Positions 21,496 through 32,560 of a stretch of 64,000 nt of DNA are shown piece by piece; position 1 is the first letter of the stretch; each line of letters starts with the position of its first letter. The stretch lies in assembly GCA_000733355.1 (NCBI GenBank), contig JNVV01000019.1, positions 415,047 through 479,046 of the forward strand. The letters run 5' to 3'. The notes beneath the pieces are model-generated. The model worked only from the letters and a program-made list of their open reading frames with translations. It searched no databases and was not told where the DNA came from. The position numbers and the translations under genes are program-made. This DNA comes from Falciphora oryzae. Its lineage: Eukaryota; Ascomycota; Sordariomycetes; Magnaporthales; Magnaporthaceae.

Positions 21496-24400
21496 ATGGC
21501 CGGAGAGCTGCGCTTTGACGGCCAGGTTATCGTCGTCACCGGCGCCGGCGGTGGTCTGGGCAAGGCCTACGCGACCTTCTTCGGTAGCAGGGGAGCTAGC
21601 GTTGTCGTCAATGACCTCGGCGGCTCGTTTAAGGGCGAGGGAAACTCGACTAGGGTGAGTGGATGATCCCGACCTCCTGTGGAACATGGCACGAGAACTC
21701 AACGCTAACCACCAGTTCGCGTGCATCTCCTGCAGGCTGCCGATGTTGTGGTGAACGAGATCAAGGCCGCGGGCGGCAAGGCTGTCGCAAACTACAACTC
21801 GGTCGAGGACGGCGACAAGATTATCGAGACGGCCATCAAGGCCTTCGGCCGCATCGATGTCCTGATCAACAACGCCGGTATCCTGCGCGACATCAGCTTC
21901 AAGAACATGAAGGATGCCGACTGGGATCTGATCTTCAAGGTCCACGTCAAGGGCTCGTACAAGTGCGCCCGCGCCGCCTGGCCGCACTTCAGGAAACAAA
22001 AGTACGGCCGCGTCATCAACACGGCCTCTGCCGCCGGTCTGTTCGGCAACTTCGGCCAGGCCAACTACTCGGCCGCCAAGCTGGCAATGGTCGGCTTCAC
22101 CGAGACCCTGGCCAAGGAGGGCATCAAGTACGGCATTTTGGCCAACGTGATCGCCCCCGTCGCCGCCAGCCGCATGACCGAGACCGTCATGCCGCCCGAC
22201 GTGCTGGAGCTGATGAAGCCCGAGTGGGTCGTGCCTCTGGTGGCTGTCCTGACCCACAAGAGCAACACGGACGAGACGGGCTCCATCTTCGAGGTTGGCG
22301 GTGGCCATGCCGCCAAGCTAAGGTGGGAGCGCTCGAGCGGCCTGCTGCTCAAGTGCGACGAGAGCTACACCCCTGGCGCCATCATTAAGCAGTGGAATAA
22401 GGTCACCGACTTCTCCAACCCCCAATACCCCTCGGGCCCCAACGACTTCGTCACCCTGCTCGAGGAGTCCGTCAAGCTGGGTCCCAATGACAAGGGCGAG
22501 AATGTCAACTTCAAGGGCCGCGTTGCTCTGGTCACCGGCGGCGGTGCTGGCATCGGCCGCGCCTACTGCTTGGCCTTCGCCAAGGCCGGCGCTTCGGTTG
22601 TGGTCAACGACCTGATGAACCCCGACGGCGTCGTCAACGAGATCAAGGCTATGGGTGGCAAGGCCGTGGGCGTCAAGGCGTCTGCTGAGGATGGCGATGC
22701 CGTTGTCAAGGCCGCTATCGACGCCTTTGGCCGCATCGACATTGTCATCAACAACGCCGGCATCCTGCGCGACAAGGCCTTCACTAACATGGACGACAGC
22801 CTCTGGGACCCCGTCATGAACGTCCATGCCCGCGGCACCTACAAGGTGACCAAGGCCGCCTGGCCGTACTTCCTCAAGCAGAAGTACGGCCGCGTTGTCA
22901 ACACGACCTCGACGAGCGGCATCTATGGCAACTTTGGACAGGCCAACTACGCGGCTGCTGTACGTTTTGAGACCCTGAATCTGTTTTCTTAGGTGAGACC
23001 GCCGTTTGATTAGCGAGCGATTTGCTTACAATGCCATTTGTCCGACAGAAATGCGCAATCCTTGGTTTCTCCAGGGCTCTCGCGCTCGAGGGCGCCAAGT
23101 ACAACATTTACGTCAACACTATCGCGCCTAATGCCGGCACTGCCATGACCAAGACGATCCTGCCCGAGGAGCTTGTGCAGGCCTTCAAGCCCGAGTACAT
23201 TGCGCCTCTGGTCCTGGCCCTCTGCAGCGAGAAGATCCCCAAGGATCCTACCGGCGGTCTGTACGAGGTCGGCAGCGGCTGGCAGGGTCAGACCAGGTGG
23301 CAGCGTAGCGGTGGTGTCGGCTTCCCCGTTGACGTGAAGCTCACTCCCGAGACTGTGGCCAAGAACTTCGCCAAGATTGTCGACTTTGACGACGGCAGGG
23401 CCGACCACCCGTCCAAGACCCAGGACAGCGTTGGAAAGATCATGGCGAACATGGAGAACAGGTCTGGCAACAAGGTATGACCGGCGCATTTTCTGACTCG
23501 GACTGGGTTCTCTGTTCGTCATTTCTGTCTTCCATCTTGTCATGGTGATTCGATGTCTTGCTTTTTTGGGGGGCGCTTTTAGGATAGAGGCTGTGAAGAC
23601 AATTGAGAGCTTGCCATTGTTGACTCGAGACCCATCTGCTACATAGAGCGCTTCGTCCTCGGCCGGCAACCAGCACCTCGAGGCCATTGAGCGGGCTAAG
23701 AAAGCTGAGCCCAAGGGCACCGAGTTCCGCTACACGGATCGTGACTCGATCCTGTACAACCTGGGCATCGGTGCTAAGAGGACGGACCTGAAATATGTCT
23801 TGTAAGTGTGTTTGTGTCGCGGCAACCGCGATCCCAGCGAGCCGCGGAAAGCAAGGTGCAACGTGCTAACGTGGTTCCGCAATGCAGCGAGGGCGCCGAG
23901 GAGTTCCAGGTCCTGCCGACGTTTGGTGTGATCCCGCAGTTTGACGCCGAAATGCCCTTCACGTTTGACGAGGTCGTGCCCAACTTCAACCCCATGATGC
24001 TGCTGCACGGCGAGCAATTCCTCGAGATCAAGAAGTACCCGATCCCGACGTCGGGCCGCCTGACGTCGTACGGCCGCCTGCTCGAGGTGGTAGACAAGGG
24101 CAACGCCGCTGTGCTCAAGAGCGGCGTCTCGACAGTCAACGCCGAAACGGGCGAGGAGGTCTTCTACAACGAGTCTACCGTCTTCCTCCGCGGCTGCGGC
24201 GGCTTCGGCGGGCCCAAGAAGGGTGCCGACAGGGGCGCTGCCACCGCCGCCAACACGCCGCCCCAGCGCATGCCCGACGTTGTCGTCGAGGAGAAGACGA
24301 CCGAGGAGCAGGCCTGCGTCTACCGCCTGAGCGGTGACTACAAGTAAGTAGGACCCAAAAAAGGGAGAGGATAAACAAAAATATGGCACTTCTTTGCTAA

Positions 24401-24696
24401 CTCGGACTGCTTTCCCCCTTTTCAGCCCGCTCCACGTCGACCCCGGCTTCGCCAAGGTTGGCGGCTTCAAGATGCCCATCCTCCACGGCCTGTGCTTCTT
24501 CGGCGTCGCCGGCAAGGCCGTGTACGAGAAGTTCGGCCCCATCAAGAACATCAAGGTCCGGTTCGCCGGCGTCGTCATGCCCGGCCAGACGCTCGTGACC
24601 GAGATGTGGAGGGACGGCAAGAAGATCACCTTCCAGACCAAGGTCAAGGAGACCGGGAAGCTGGCCATCGGCGGCGCCGCGGCCGAGCTTATCTAG
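21496..24696 (+). CDS. FOX2: Peroxisomal multifunctional beta-oxidation enzyme type 2 (hydratase 2 / 3-hydroxyacyl-CoA dehydrogenase)
   Basis: Six exons: 21496-21654, 21736-22959, 23049-23474, 23647-23801, 23888-24343, 24426-24696; 896 aa, normal for the family. There are two tandem short-chain dehydrogenase domains. The first has TGAGGGLG near residue 15 and Y164-x3-K168. The second has TGGGAGIG near 320 and Y458-x3-K462; an intron separates that Tyr and Lys. The C-terminal part is a double hot-dog hydratase 2, with the signature SGDYNPLH at about 803-810. Known: it performs hydration and (3R)-specific dehydrogenation of enoyl-CoA in peroxisomes, needed for growth on fatty acids. The C-terminus reads ...AAELI, which is not a canonical PTS1. 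A FarA-type element lies upstream. The splice sites all keep family-conserved sequence in frame. Confidence 0.96.
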
Positions 24697-25340
24697 AAGA
24701 TTTCTTTGCTCTTGCTCAGAGAACCCAGCCGCCAGTACAGAGATTGAACAAAAGCATAAAATCTACGCTCGGTGGGCAGTTTTGGATCTGTTGTCGCAGA
24801 GTTGACGGGCGAAGCCTTTTATATTGCCACATGACCTTCGGTCATCTCATTCATGTACTAGTATGTTGGTGGATTAATATCAACGTTGCTGTATGATTTA
24901 CGTACGGGATTCCATACTCGCAAGTATCATTTGATGCTATCTCATGTCTGGGGTATATCGAGATTTATCCTAGTGTTTCTCCCTGCTGTTCTGATGCGAC
25001 CACTGCCATTGTGTTTCTTCAGCGTATGCCAGTAAACTTGACCCAAAAACATGAAAACCCGAGGAACAGACCAAAACCACACGAAAAAGAATAAAAGGAA
25101 ACAACGCCGCCGATGCATGCAACTGCGCTTGCGGGCGCCCATGCGATTCTTGAAAGAATTCTCCACTGGAGGATGATCTGCCTGACCCAAAAAAGAAAGC
25201 CACCCCAGCACATCGAAGTGCTTAGCTCCTATCTCAAGGTATGCAAAGAAAGGGGATGTAAGGAGGGATGAGGGCTAGCGAAGCAAAAGTACAAAAATGC
25301 ATAGCCAAGAAGCATTAAAAAAAAAATGGTTTCATGAGTT
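24697..25340. other. Convergent 3' intergenic region between FOX2 and the RBR ligase gene
   Basis: No gene seen. AT-richer than the flanking coding sequence, with A-rich stretches, as expected for two abutting 3' untranslated regions. Confidence 0.55.
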
Positions 25341-27551
25341 TCATACAAAAAGGGTGTTGACGACGGCATCGCAGATCTGAGCCAGCGTCGGACAGCCGGA
25401 ACGGAAGAGGGCGATGCCGAGGCGCCTGTCTCTGGCGGCAGCGCCCAGCAGGGCGGCCGAGGGCCCGGACCCGCCATCAGCGAGCCCCGCGGCGCCGGCC
25501 CCGTCGAGCCCGCTGCCCTCGGCCTCGAGCCACTTGCGCTCGGCCTCCTCCTTGGCGCCGCGCAGGACCTCCTCGGTGTTCTCCGACTCCCAGAGGTTGC
25601 AGCGGCTGCACTGGTCGCAGGGGCGGGGGTCGCCCTCGGGGCGGAAGTGGTCGCAGAAGTGGCGGTAGCCGACGTCGGCGCCGTCGGCGTCGCCGCCAAT
25701 GTCCTTGCGGCAGACGTAGCACATCTTGTAGCCGCAGGGGCACGTCAGCTTGTTGCAGCCGGCCGTCTTGACGAAGGACGTGTTGCAGCGCGGGCACACG
25801 CGCTTGATGGCCATGCTCATGGCCTGCTCCACCTGCGTGCGCAGCGCCACCAGTGCCGACTCGTGGCACACGTGGATGTCGGCCCAGGCCTTGCCGCACG
25901 ACAGGCACGACGTCCGGCCGCACGACGGGTCCAGGCACACGAACTTGAGGCCGCGCCGCCGTCGCCGGTACCGCGACATGGCGGCCCGGAGCTCCGACGC
26001 CAGGCGGTCGCCAGGTGCCCGCTGGGACGTGAGCACCAGGCAGCCGAAAGACATGAGCAGGAGCACGGGCAGCAGGAATGGGATGACGCCGACGCAGAGA
26101 AGAAGGAAGGCCAGATTGAGGATGCCGTCGGCGCGGAGGCGGAGCTCGGCCTCGCGCGCTGGGAGGTACAGGTCATCGACCTCGGCGTAGCTGCAGAAGG
26201 GGCAGCGGACTAGGGGCAGGCCCGATGCTATCAGCGTGTGCTCGGCAAGTCGCTGGTCCAGCCTGTGAAGGGCCTCGGCGCCATTCTTCTCCTCCAGCAT
26301 GGCGCGATGCATCTGATCCACAGGGATGCAGCCAGGGCACTCGTCAGCGTCAACAGCGGGGCACCGGAGCGTGCCCAGCTCTCTGTCTATGCTCCGCTGC
26401 CACCCCTGGCCGAAGACGGCCTCGGAGATGGAATGCTGGACGCAGCGGAAGCAGAGAACGTGGTCGCCCGTGTTGCACGTCGTTATCTCCTCAAAGGTGG
26501 CCGTGGTGAAGCAGCACGCGCACTCGTGCGTCGCTCCTGTCTCCTCAGCCTCCTCCATGTTGAGCACGATGGCGAGCACCCGATCCTTCTCCTCCTGCGC
26601 AACCCTCGCTTTGCTTTTGAGCGGGGCGATGAGCTCGGCGTATAGCTCCCTGTCAAGCTCCGGGCTGCCCGTAGCCTTGATGGTGGGCAGAATGGAACCT
26701 TTCCCGGACGACTTCCACACGACGAGCGGGTGGCTCTCAACCGCCTCGGCCGATGTCGGGGAGGGTGCCGGCTTCTTGCGAAAGAGCGAGGCCATGGCGA
26801 ATCGCCACGACTTGGACGATACCTCGACCAGTGTGTCGCGGGCCTCAAGGTACGAATAGTTCTGCTCGGCGAGCACAGCAACGATGGCTGACCGCGAAAG
26901 GCCCTTGAACTCCTGAAACGCCAGGGCCTTGACGGCCTCCTTGTACGCGGGGCTGCGGAACCGTTCCTTGGTCGGAACCAGGGAAGGGCCCGCGCCGGGT
27001 TCTGACTCAGCGGGTGTCGTGTGGTCTGGAGCTTTCGCGTCCGTCGAAGCCTTGGTAGTATCTGTCTGTGGTGGCGCTGTCCCCTTGGGCCCTGCGGCAT
27101 CGGCCACCTTCCAGCGCCCCTTGACCCAGGACATACGGTTCTTCAGCAGGGCATCGGCGACAACATTGAGGCGGGACTCGGACCCCAAGCTCGTGAGCAT
27201 CTCGCGGAAGACATCGACCTGGACGTCAGGGAAGACGGCGGCGAGGGCATCGAGGCAGCTGTTGAGTTCACGGAGGTCCGGCGGTTCGTCGGGCATGGGC
27301 CGCAGCTGGGACTCGTCCGAGATGTGCTCGGGTCCGTGCCCGAGGTGGTGGTGCTGGGATGATGGCGAGGGCGCCGCGGGACCGACGGAGGACGGGGCAT
27401 CGGTGCTGGCGTTGGCGGTGGCCGAGGTGCTGCCGCTCGAGCGCAGCGAGGACAGCCGTGGGCGTGTCAACGAGCTGGACGAGGCTGTGGCGCCGCTGCG
27501 GGACGCGAGGCGATCGGATCTAGACGACGCCAAGAGTCCTGCAAACACCAT
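25341..27551 (-). CDS. RBR-type (RING-IBR-RING, TRIAD) E3 ubiquitin ligase, RNF216-like, with internal membrane segment
   Basis: A single exon of 736 aa. The N-terminal region has two small helical modules (about 92-148 and 200-255) resembling CUE/UBA-like folds. RING1 spans about 344-408 (CACC...C...CFRC...CPGC). The IBR runs from C450-P-F-C453 to about 562 (CLDPSC, CLSC). RING2 is at about 586-614, with CPRC, the presumed catalytic Cys599 in AGCNKLTC, and CYVC. A cysteine-rich tail (CDHF, CDQCSRC) follows. Known: RBR ligases form a thioester on the RING2 cysteine. Odd feature: residues about 476-509 are strongly hydrophobic (LNLAFLLLCVGVIPFLLPVLLLM) and lie inside the IBR, so the enzyme may be membrane-anchored through it. 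The substrate is unknown. Confidence 0.9.
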   Translation of the reverse strand: MVFAGLLASSRSDRLASRSGATASSSSLTRPRLSSLRSSGSTSATANASTDAPSSVGPAAPSPSSQHHHLGHGPEHISDESQLRPMPDEPPDLRELNSCLDALAAVFPDVQVDVFREMLTSLGSESRLNVVADALLKNRMSWVKGRWKVADAAGPKGTAPPQTDTTKASTDAKAPDHTTPAESEPGAGPSLVPTKERFRSPAYKEAVKALAFQEFKGLSRSAIVAVLAEQNYSYLEARDTLVEVSSKSWRFAMASLFRKKPAPSPTSAEAVESHPLVVWKSSGKGSILPTIKATGSPELDRELYAELIAPLKSKARVAQEEKDRVLAIVLNMEEAEETGATHECACCFTTATFEEITTCNTGDHVLCFRCVQHSISEAVFGQGWQRSIDRELGTLRCPAVDADECPGCIPVDQMHRAMLEEKNGAEALHRLDQRLAEHTLIASGLPLVRCPFCSYAEVDDLYLPAREAELRLRADGILNLAFLLLCVGVIPFLLPVLLLMSFGCLVLTSQRAPGDRLASELRAAMSRYRRRRRGLKFVCLDPSCGRTSCLSCGKAWADIHVCHESALVALRTQVEQAMSMAIKRVCPRCNTSFVKTAGCNKLTCPCGYKMCYVCRKDIGGDADGADVGYRHFCDHFRPEGDPRPCDQCSRCNLWESENTEEVLRGAKEEAERKWLEAEGSGLDGAGAAGLADGGSGPSAALLGAAARDRRLGIALFRSGCPTLAQICDAVVNTLFV

Positions 27552-29624
27552 TTTGGCGGCGGGGCGGGGACGCTTTCATGCTGGGGCTGGTCGATACGCG
27601 GCAGAGAGTGCGGGCCGGCATACCTCTGTTGCAGTGGTTTGCTGGGGGAGCGGGTGCGTGGCTTCCTGGGTGGCTTCCTGGGTGGCTTCCTGGCAGCACG
27701 TCTCAACTGGCTTCAGGCTTGGCTGGCGAGCCGCTGTGCTGTGTGCGTGCTGTCGTGCGCAAAAGCCAGCGCGATCCAAGAATGGATGCTCGTGCCGTCG
27801 CGTAGGGTGGGCGTCTGAGCGGATGGGGCCGCCGAACGGCAGGTGCTGTCTGCCCGTGGGGGCCTGGCATAAGGTTTGCACGCTACGGTGTCGCTTGCCC
27901 TTTGCGGAATCTCGGCAGCCGCGAAGCGAGACCGCGTGCATGGGCCACCCGCCTCGTCAACTGCCAGTGCCAGCCAGCCTGGGACCCGCACGCCCAGTTT
28001 TCTGTGCGGGGTATCGTGACAGACCCGAGCGGGGCACCGCCACGAGGCAACAAGAGATTCAATCACACGATGAGGGTTCCGTGGGTTTTCTAGGACCGAC
28101 TGTTCAAGGGCACATCTCGATCTGAAAATGGGCCTTTGGGAAGCGGTGCACGTTAATTCGCTCCTCTCGCCCCTCCTCCCCCAGGCGCAAACAGCTAGAT
28201 TGAAATGGCGGACCCAGTGTGTGGGCAGGTGGACTGAGTGCACCGCTTCCATTCTAAAGTCCCGATATCCAAATTGGGCGACCCCTTAGACGGGCCTGCA
28301 TGCCTCAGTTGACAGCCAATTCCATCCGTGTCTGTTTCTTGAGGCGACTGTCTCGTCTCAAGTCGCTTCGCCCAAGACAGCTTGTCCTCCTGTCTTCCGG
28401 GGTTTTCTCATGTTTGCCCTTTTCGTTGGTGGCGGACGGCTGTTGTCACACGAAACTCGATAGATCTGGCGAACCGGCCGACACAAACAGAGACTCGAAC
28501 CAAGATATCTGCAGCCTCCCATCCCCTCCCGGGTTTCTGTAGCCTCCCGTGGTGTTTTCTACGCACCCGGCTCTACTTCTCGGTAGATGTTTAGACGATA
28601 TTGCGATGTATTTTTTTTTTTTTTTTTCAGCATCGGGCGACTGCTGCGTAGATATCCATCATTTATTATTACCTCTTTCTCACCTCGCATGAAAACGGAA
28701 AACCCGCCCTCTTCCCCGCCCACAGCCTTGTGCTACCGGACAGTCTGAGGTGCGGCCAACTAATACGAACTCTTGCAGCATGGGCGGCCTCAGGCGAAAA
28801 CAACCTCGCCAACCACTGAAGTCACTTGCTCTCGGGATCTGCGTGCCCTGGTAGAAATATCACATGAGACTGGACAAAAGCAAAGAAGGCACAACAGCAA
28901 GGAAACCCGGGAAACAAGGAGCAAGCAGGGAAGATGAGGGACGGGGAGCGTGTCTCCGGCACTAGCGATGCCTGCTCGTGCTTCTTGCGTCCTCTCGGTG
29001 TGCTTCCGCTTGTATTTGCTTGAGCGTGCGGACACGGAAATCTAGACCCGGAGCAGCCTGCATTCTCACCGAAAGCCAGGCCAGGCGGTGAAGGGTCGTC
29101 ACGGTTTCTGGCCACCTCCAGTCCGCATAAACCTTGTGCGGACAGGCATCTGCTACGGAACAAAACGGAAACCTGTCAGGTTCAGCAGAGTCAAACGAGC
29201 CCCAAATTGACAGCACCTTCCCTGAAGCACGCCGAGCAGAGGTGTCGGGGCGGCACCTGATTCGCGCCCGCTGCGTCCAAGCTTGCATGGAAAGCCTATT
29301 TGGGAGGGGGCGGTGACTGTGTGGCGCTTTGCCCCTCACTAAGTCCTCTTGTGGTGCTGTTTGAAGGGGAAAAAAATTCGGCCACCCAACCTCGTCCGTG
29401 ACGAAATAGTAGCGCCTCTCGCCTGCACCACTGCCGGAAAGGATACATAAAGATACATGAATAAGAAGGGATACAAGAACAGGGAAAAGCGCAGGAATAG
29501 AAAATACGAGGAATAGGAAGAAAGAAAACACAGGAACAGGAAAAGATCCAGGAAAAGATGATGGACAGGGGTGCCATCTTTTTCGCCGCGAACGAGCCAG
29601 CCACCACCAACACAAAAGAGCCTC

Positions 29625-29655
<31 letters not shown>

Positions 29656-31138
29656 GACGCATTTTGCTCCCGCGATCCTGGCCAGCTGAGTCGAGCGGTG
29701 GGAGCCGAGCTCGGCGTCATCCATTGTCAGCTGTGAGTTCTCAGCGATGATTGCCACCGAGCAAGTGACCGCTCGCATCAGCACCCAGCCGCCAGCTTCG
29801 TGTCCTCGCCGGGACATATCAAGCGAGCGCTCGAGCGGTCCTGCTGGCTGACCGACTTGCTGCTCGAGGACTCAGAAAGAAATTGGGACGGAGATATGTA
29901 CACATACGTAGATCCCTGGATGCGGGTCGGCTGGTGGCACCGTCAGGTACGCGGTGTACAATCGATACCTGCTCCACGGGCGGTTCCAGTCGCAAATGCT
30001 GCCCAACCCTCTGGGCCAGCCTGGCTGGGATCCATCGCACAGAGAGTTGTTGTGTCTACATACCGACAGTGCATGCTTGTCCGCCCATCCCGTCCGTTCC
30101 GGAGTGGCTGGATGGCTCTGTATCTCAGCCTGGACGGGCGCTAGGGTTATGTGTCACATCCAGTCTGCTGTGAGCGCTATGTAGCGGTCTGGCCTGGGAG
30201 CCACCCCGTCACTCGCTCGCCCATTGTGTTTCATCAGTGCCTAGGTGATGTTCGGTTGCATGCCCATTTCCATTTCCATTTCCGTCTCCATGTTGGTTCC
30301 GAGCTGGCGAAGTGTTCGTGTGAGTGACGTGACCAGAGGGACGAGTGCGACACCAGGGCCAAGCCCGCTCTTTCGCCTCTGTTCCCGCCGTCTTGTCTCG
30401 CCCGTCTGTAACCCCCCCTTTTTTTTTCTGAGGTGGCCGCTTGTCCAAGGCAACATGAGGCACCTTTTTTGCACTCCCGTCTCGCCTGATGGCCGGCTGA
30501 TGGGCCCGACTGCTTCCTCTCGCCGTCGCCTCGCCCCCTGCTCCTAGTCTCGGACGCGCAGGGCAACGCATGGTGCCTGGCGTGGCGTTCGCACCAGCCG
30601 TCCTTCTGGAAATCCCTCGGGAGGGGGGTGTGGGCCAGCCAGCCTGAACCCGGGTGCAGGCAAAAAGGCAGCAGACAGGAAAGGGCACAAAAAGAAAGAG
30701 AAAAGAACCGGATCCACCCGCCTGGTGGGGCCGGCTCACCGACTTTCACAGTCGTCAGTGTAGCGGTTCCCGACTTTCGGTGACGGGAAAGCCCCTGTTG
30801 GACAGGCCAACCAACCAGGCCCTAGCGCGTCCCCTGTCGAATGGCGAATCGAAGGAGAAAAAAAAAAAGAAAAAAAGAAAAAAAAAAGAGTCAAGCCATG
30901 GCGGCCGCAGCCCATCGATTTTTTTTTTCTTTTTCTTTAGTGGTTATTTTCTGCCGGCTGGGCACCCACTCCGCTTCTCTGGTGTGTGCAGGGGCAACGT
31001 GGAGCTTGGGATGGCCTGTTCCGGCTCTCTGCTTGGGCGCGCTGACCCCTGCCTCCCCCAATCATCGACAACCCTCGACTTTCCGCCTTTTCGCAGGCGG
31101 CCGACCTGCTCTTAAACCGCACCTCTCCGCCACTCCTG
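27552..31138. promoter_or_regulatory. Divergent intergenic region between the RBR ligase and F-box genes (3.6 kb)
   Basis: No coding sequence I can support. Contains a triplicated 12-mer (27658-27693), T runs at 28611-28627 and 29628-29655, a CATTTC repeat at about 30264-30285, and A-rich and T-rich tracts at 30858-30890 and 30920-30939. Composition and length suggest long promoters or leaders. Confidence 0.5.
27658..27693. repeat. 12-bp tandem repeat, three exact copies (gtggcttcctgg)
   Basis: Three contiguous identical units, about 110 bp upstream of the RBR ligase start on its promoter side. Function unknown. Confidence 0.9.
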
Positions 31139-32560
31139 ATGGCTCAAACACCATCCTTTGGCTTCAATGTCTTGCTCGCCGGGATGGAATCGCTTCCTGT
31201 CGAGCTTCTGCGGCTCATCTTCCAGTTCTGCGACCCCGGCGCCGTCCGGGCCCTCCGACTATGCAGCGGCAAACTGGCGGAGGTTGGCGAGGAGTACCTC
31301 GTCGACCCAATCTTCCGCTCGCTGCCCTGGAGGGACGACGTGAAGCGCCTGCACGCGCTCTCGGGCCATGAACGCCTCAACGCCGCCGTCGAGGCCCTTG
31401 TCATCAACTTCTCCCAGATGGACGAGTACAACGGCCGCCACACCTCGTACCTCCAGCACTTTTACCAGGACCCCGAGGAGTGCAGCGCCCTCCTGCACGA
31501 GGCTTGGCACCGCTATTACCAGGCTGAGGAGTGCCGCCAGGACGTGCCCGCCTTCTCCAGCCAGGCCGCCCTGGTCCACGAGGCCTTCGCCCGCCTGCCC
31601 AACCTGAAGGACCTGCGCGTCACCTTCACCGAGAGCCCCCACGACATCGAGCCCATCCGTCAGGCCTTCCGCCTGCCGGGCTGCCGCAAGATGAACCGCA
31701 AGCAGGCCTGCGCAGACCTCAACGTCCTGATATCCGCCGTCTCGGCCGCCAACCTCACCTCTCTCGAGATCGACCGCCTGCCCCTGGAGCTGTTCAAGGT
31801 CCGACACAGCCGCCAGCACTGGTTCGAGTGCGCCCCCGCCCTGGCCAACCTCACGCGCCTCAACATCACCCTCGATTCGTCCGAGGTGCAGATGCCCACG
31901 ACAAAGTTCCGCGCCATGAACGGGCTCGGCCACTTCCTGCGCTACGCCCCCAACATCGAGCACCTCGGGCTCGGCTTCCACAACTACTCGAAGCCGCGCG
32001 AGAAGTACCAGGTCTGGTTCGGCGAGCTGTTCGGCCCCGACTTCGTCTTTGGTCGGCTCACGGACCTCAAGCTCGAGGGCATCGCGTGCGACGAGGAGGA
32101 TCTGCGATCGTTCCTGGCCCGCCACGGCCCCACCCTCCGGCGCCTCCGCCTCGGGGGCGACTGGGTCGCCAAGCTCTACGAGCCGGGGCTGGGTGGGATC
32201 CACCTAGGCCGCGGCACCTTCCGGTCCTTCTTCACGTCGCTCAGCAGGGGTAGGCTGCTACCGAACCTCGAGCGCCTGCACCTGCAGGGCGACTTTGAGT
32301 GCGGCATGCTGGTCAGTCGGGTCCACGAGAAGTACAACTTCCACCCCGTCACCCGCGAGGACTGGGAGGAAATCCCCGAGGAGATCCGCCGCAGCCGCAT
32401 CCCGCGCAACACCACCGACGGCCTCGAGTTTGAGCGCTTCGTCCTGCACGGCGGCGAGTACCCCGGCACGCCTTCCGCCACCCCATCGGGCACTCCGTCG
32501 GAAAGTCCTGCGGGGACCCCAACGGGCACTCTAACCCCGCCAACCCCGGAAAGTGTTTGA
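31139..32560 (+). CDS. F-box protein with leucine-rich-repeat-like middle
   Basis: A single exon of 473 aa. The F-box-like motif starts at residue 16 (MESLPVELLRLIFQFCDPGAVRALRLCSG), in the usual N-terminal place. The middle has spaced Leu patterns such as LPNLKDLRVTF, LTSLEIDRL, LTRLNITL, IEHLGLGF and LTDLKLEGI, consistent with irregular LRRs. The C-terminus is a Gly-Thr-Pro-Ser-rich tail of short repeats (GTPSxTPSGTPS). Known: F-box proteins are substrate adaptors of SCF ubiquitin ligases through Skp1; many similar fungal proteins have unknown targets. The ATG at 31139 is preceded by a normal leader. A second ATG at residue 16 would still include the F-box. Confidence 0.8.
   Translation: MAQTPSFGFNVLLAGMESLPVELLRLIFQFCDPGAVRALRLCSGKLAEVGEEYLVDPIFRSLPWRDDVKRLHALSGHERLNAAVEALVINFSQMDEYNGRHTSYLQHFYQDPEECSALLHEAWHRYYQAEECRQDVPAFSSQAALVHEAFARLPNLKDLRVTFTESPHDIEPIRQAFRLPGCRKMNRKQACADLNVLISAVSAANLTSLEIDRLPLELFKVRHSRQHWFECAPALANLTRLNITLDSSEVQMPTTKFRAMNGLGHFLRYAPNIEHLGLGFHNYSKPREKYQVWFGELFGPDFVFGRLTDLKLEGIACDEEDLRSFLARHGPTLRRLRLGGDWVAKLYEPGLGGIHLGRGTFRSFFTSLSRGRLLPNLERLHLQGDFECGMLVSRVHEKYNFHPVTREDWEEIPEEIRRSRIPRNTTDGLEFERFVLHGGEYPGTPSATPSGTPSESPAGTPTGTLTPPTPESV

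Noticed and set aside
21460..22308. 282-codon minus-strand frame opposite FOX2
   Set aside because: An exact antisense shadow of the first FOX2 dehydrogenase domain; no independent features.
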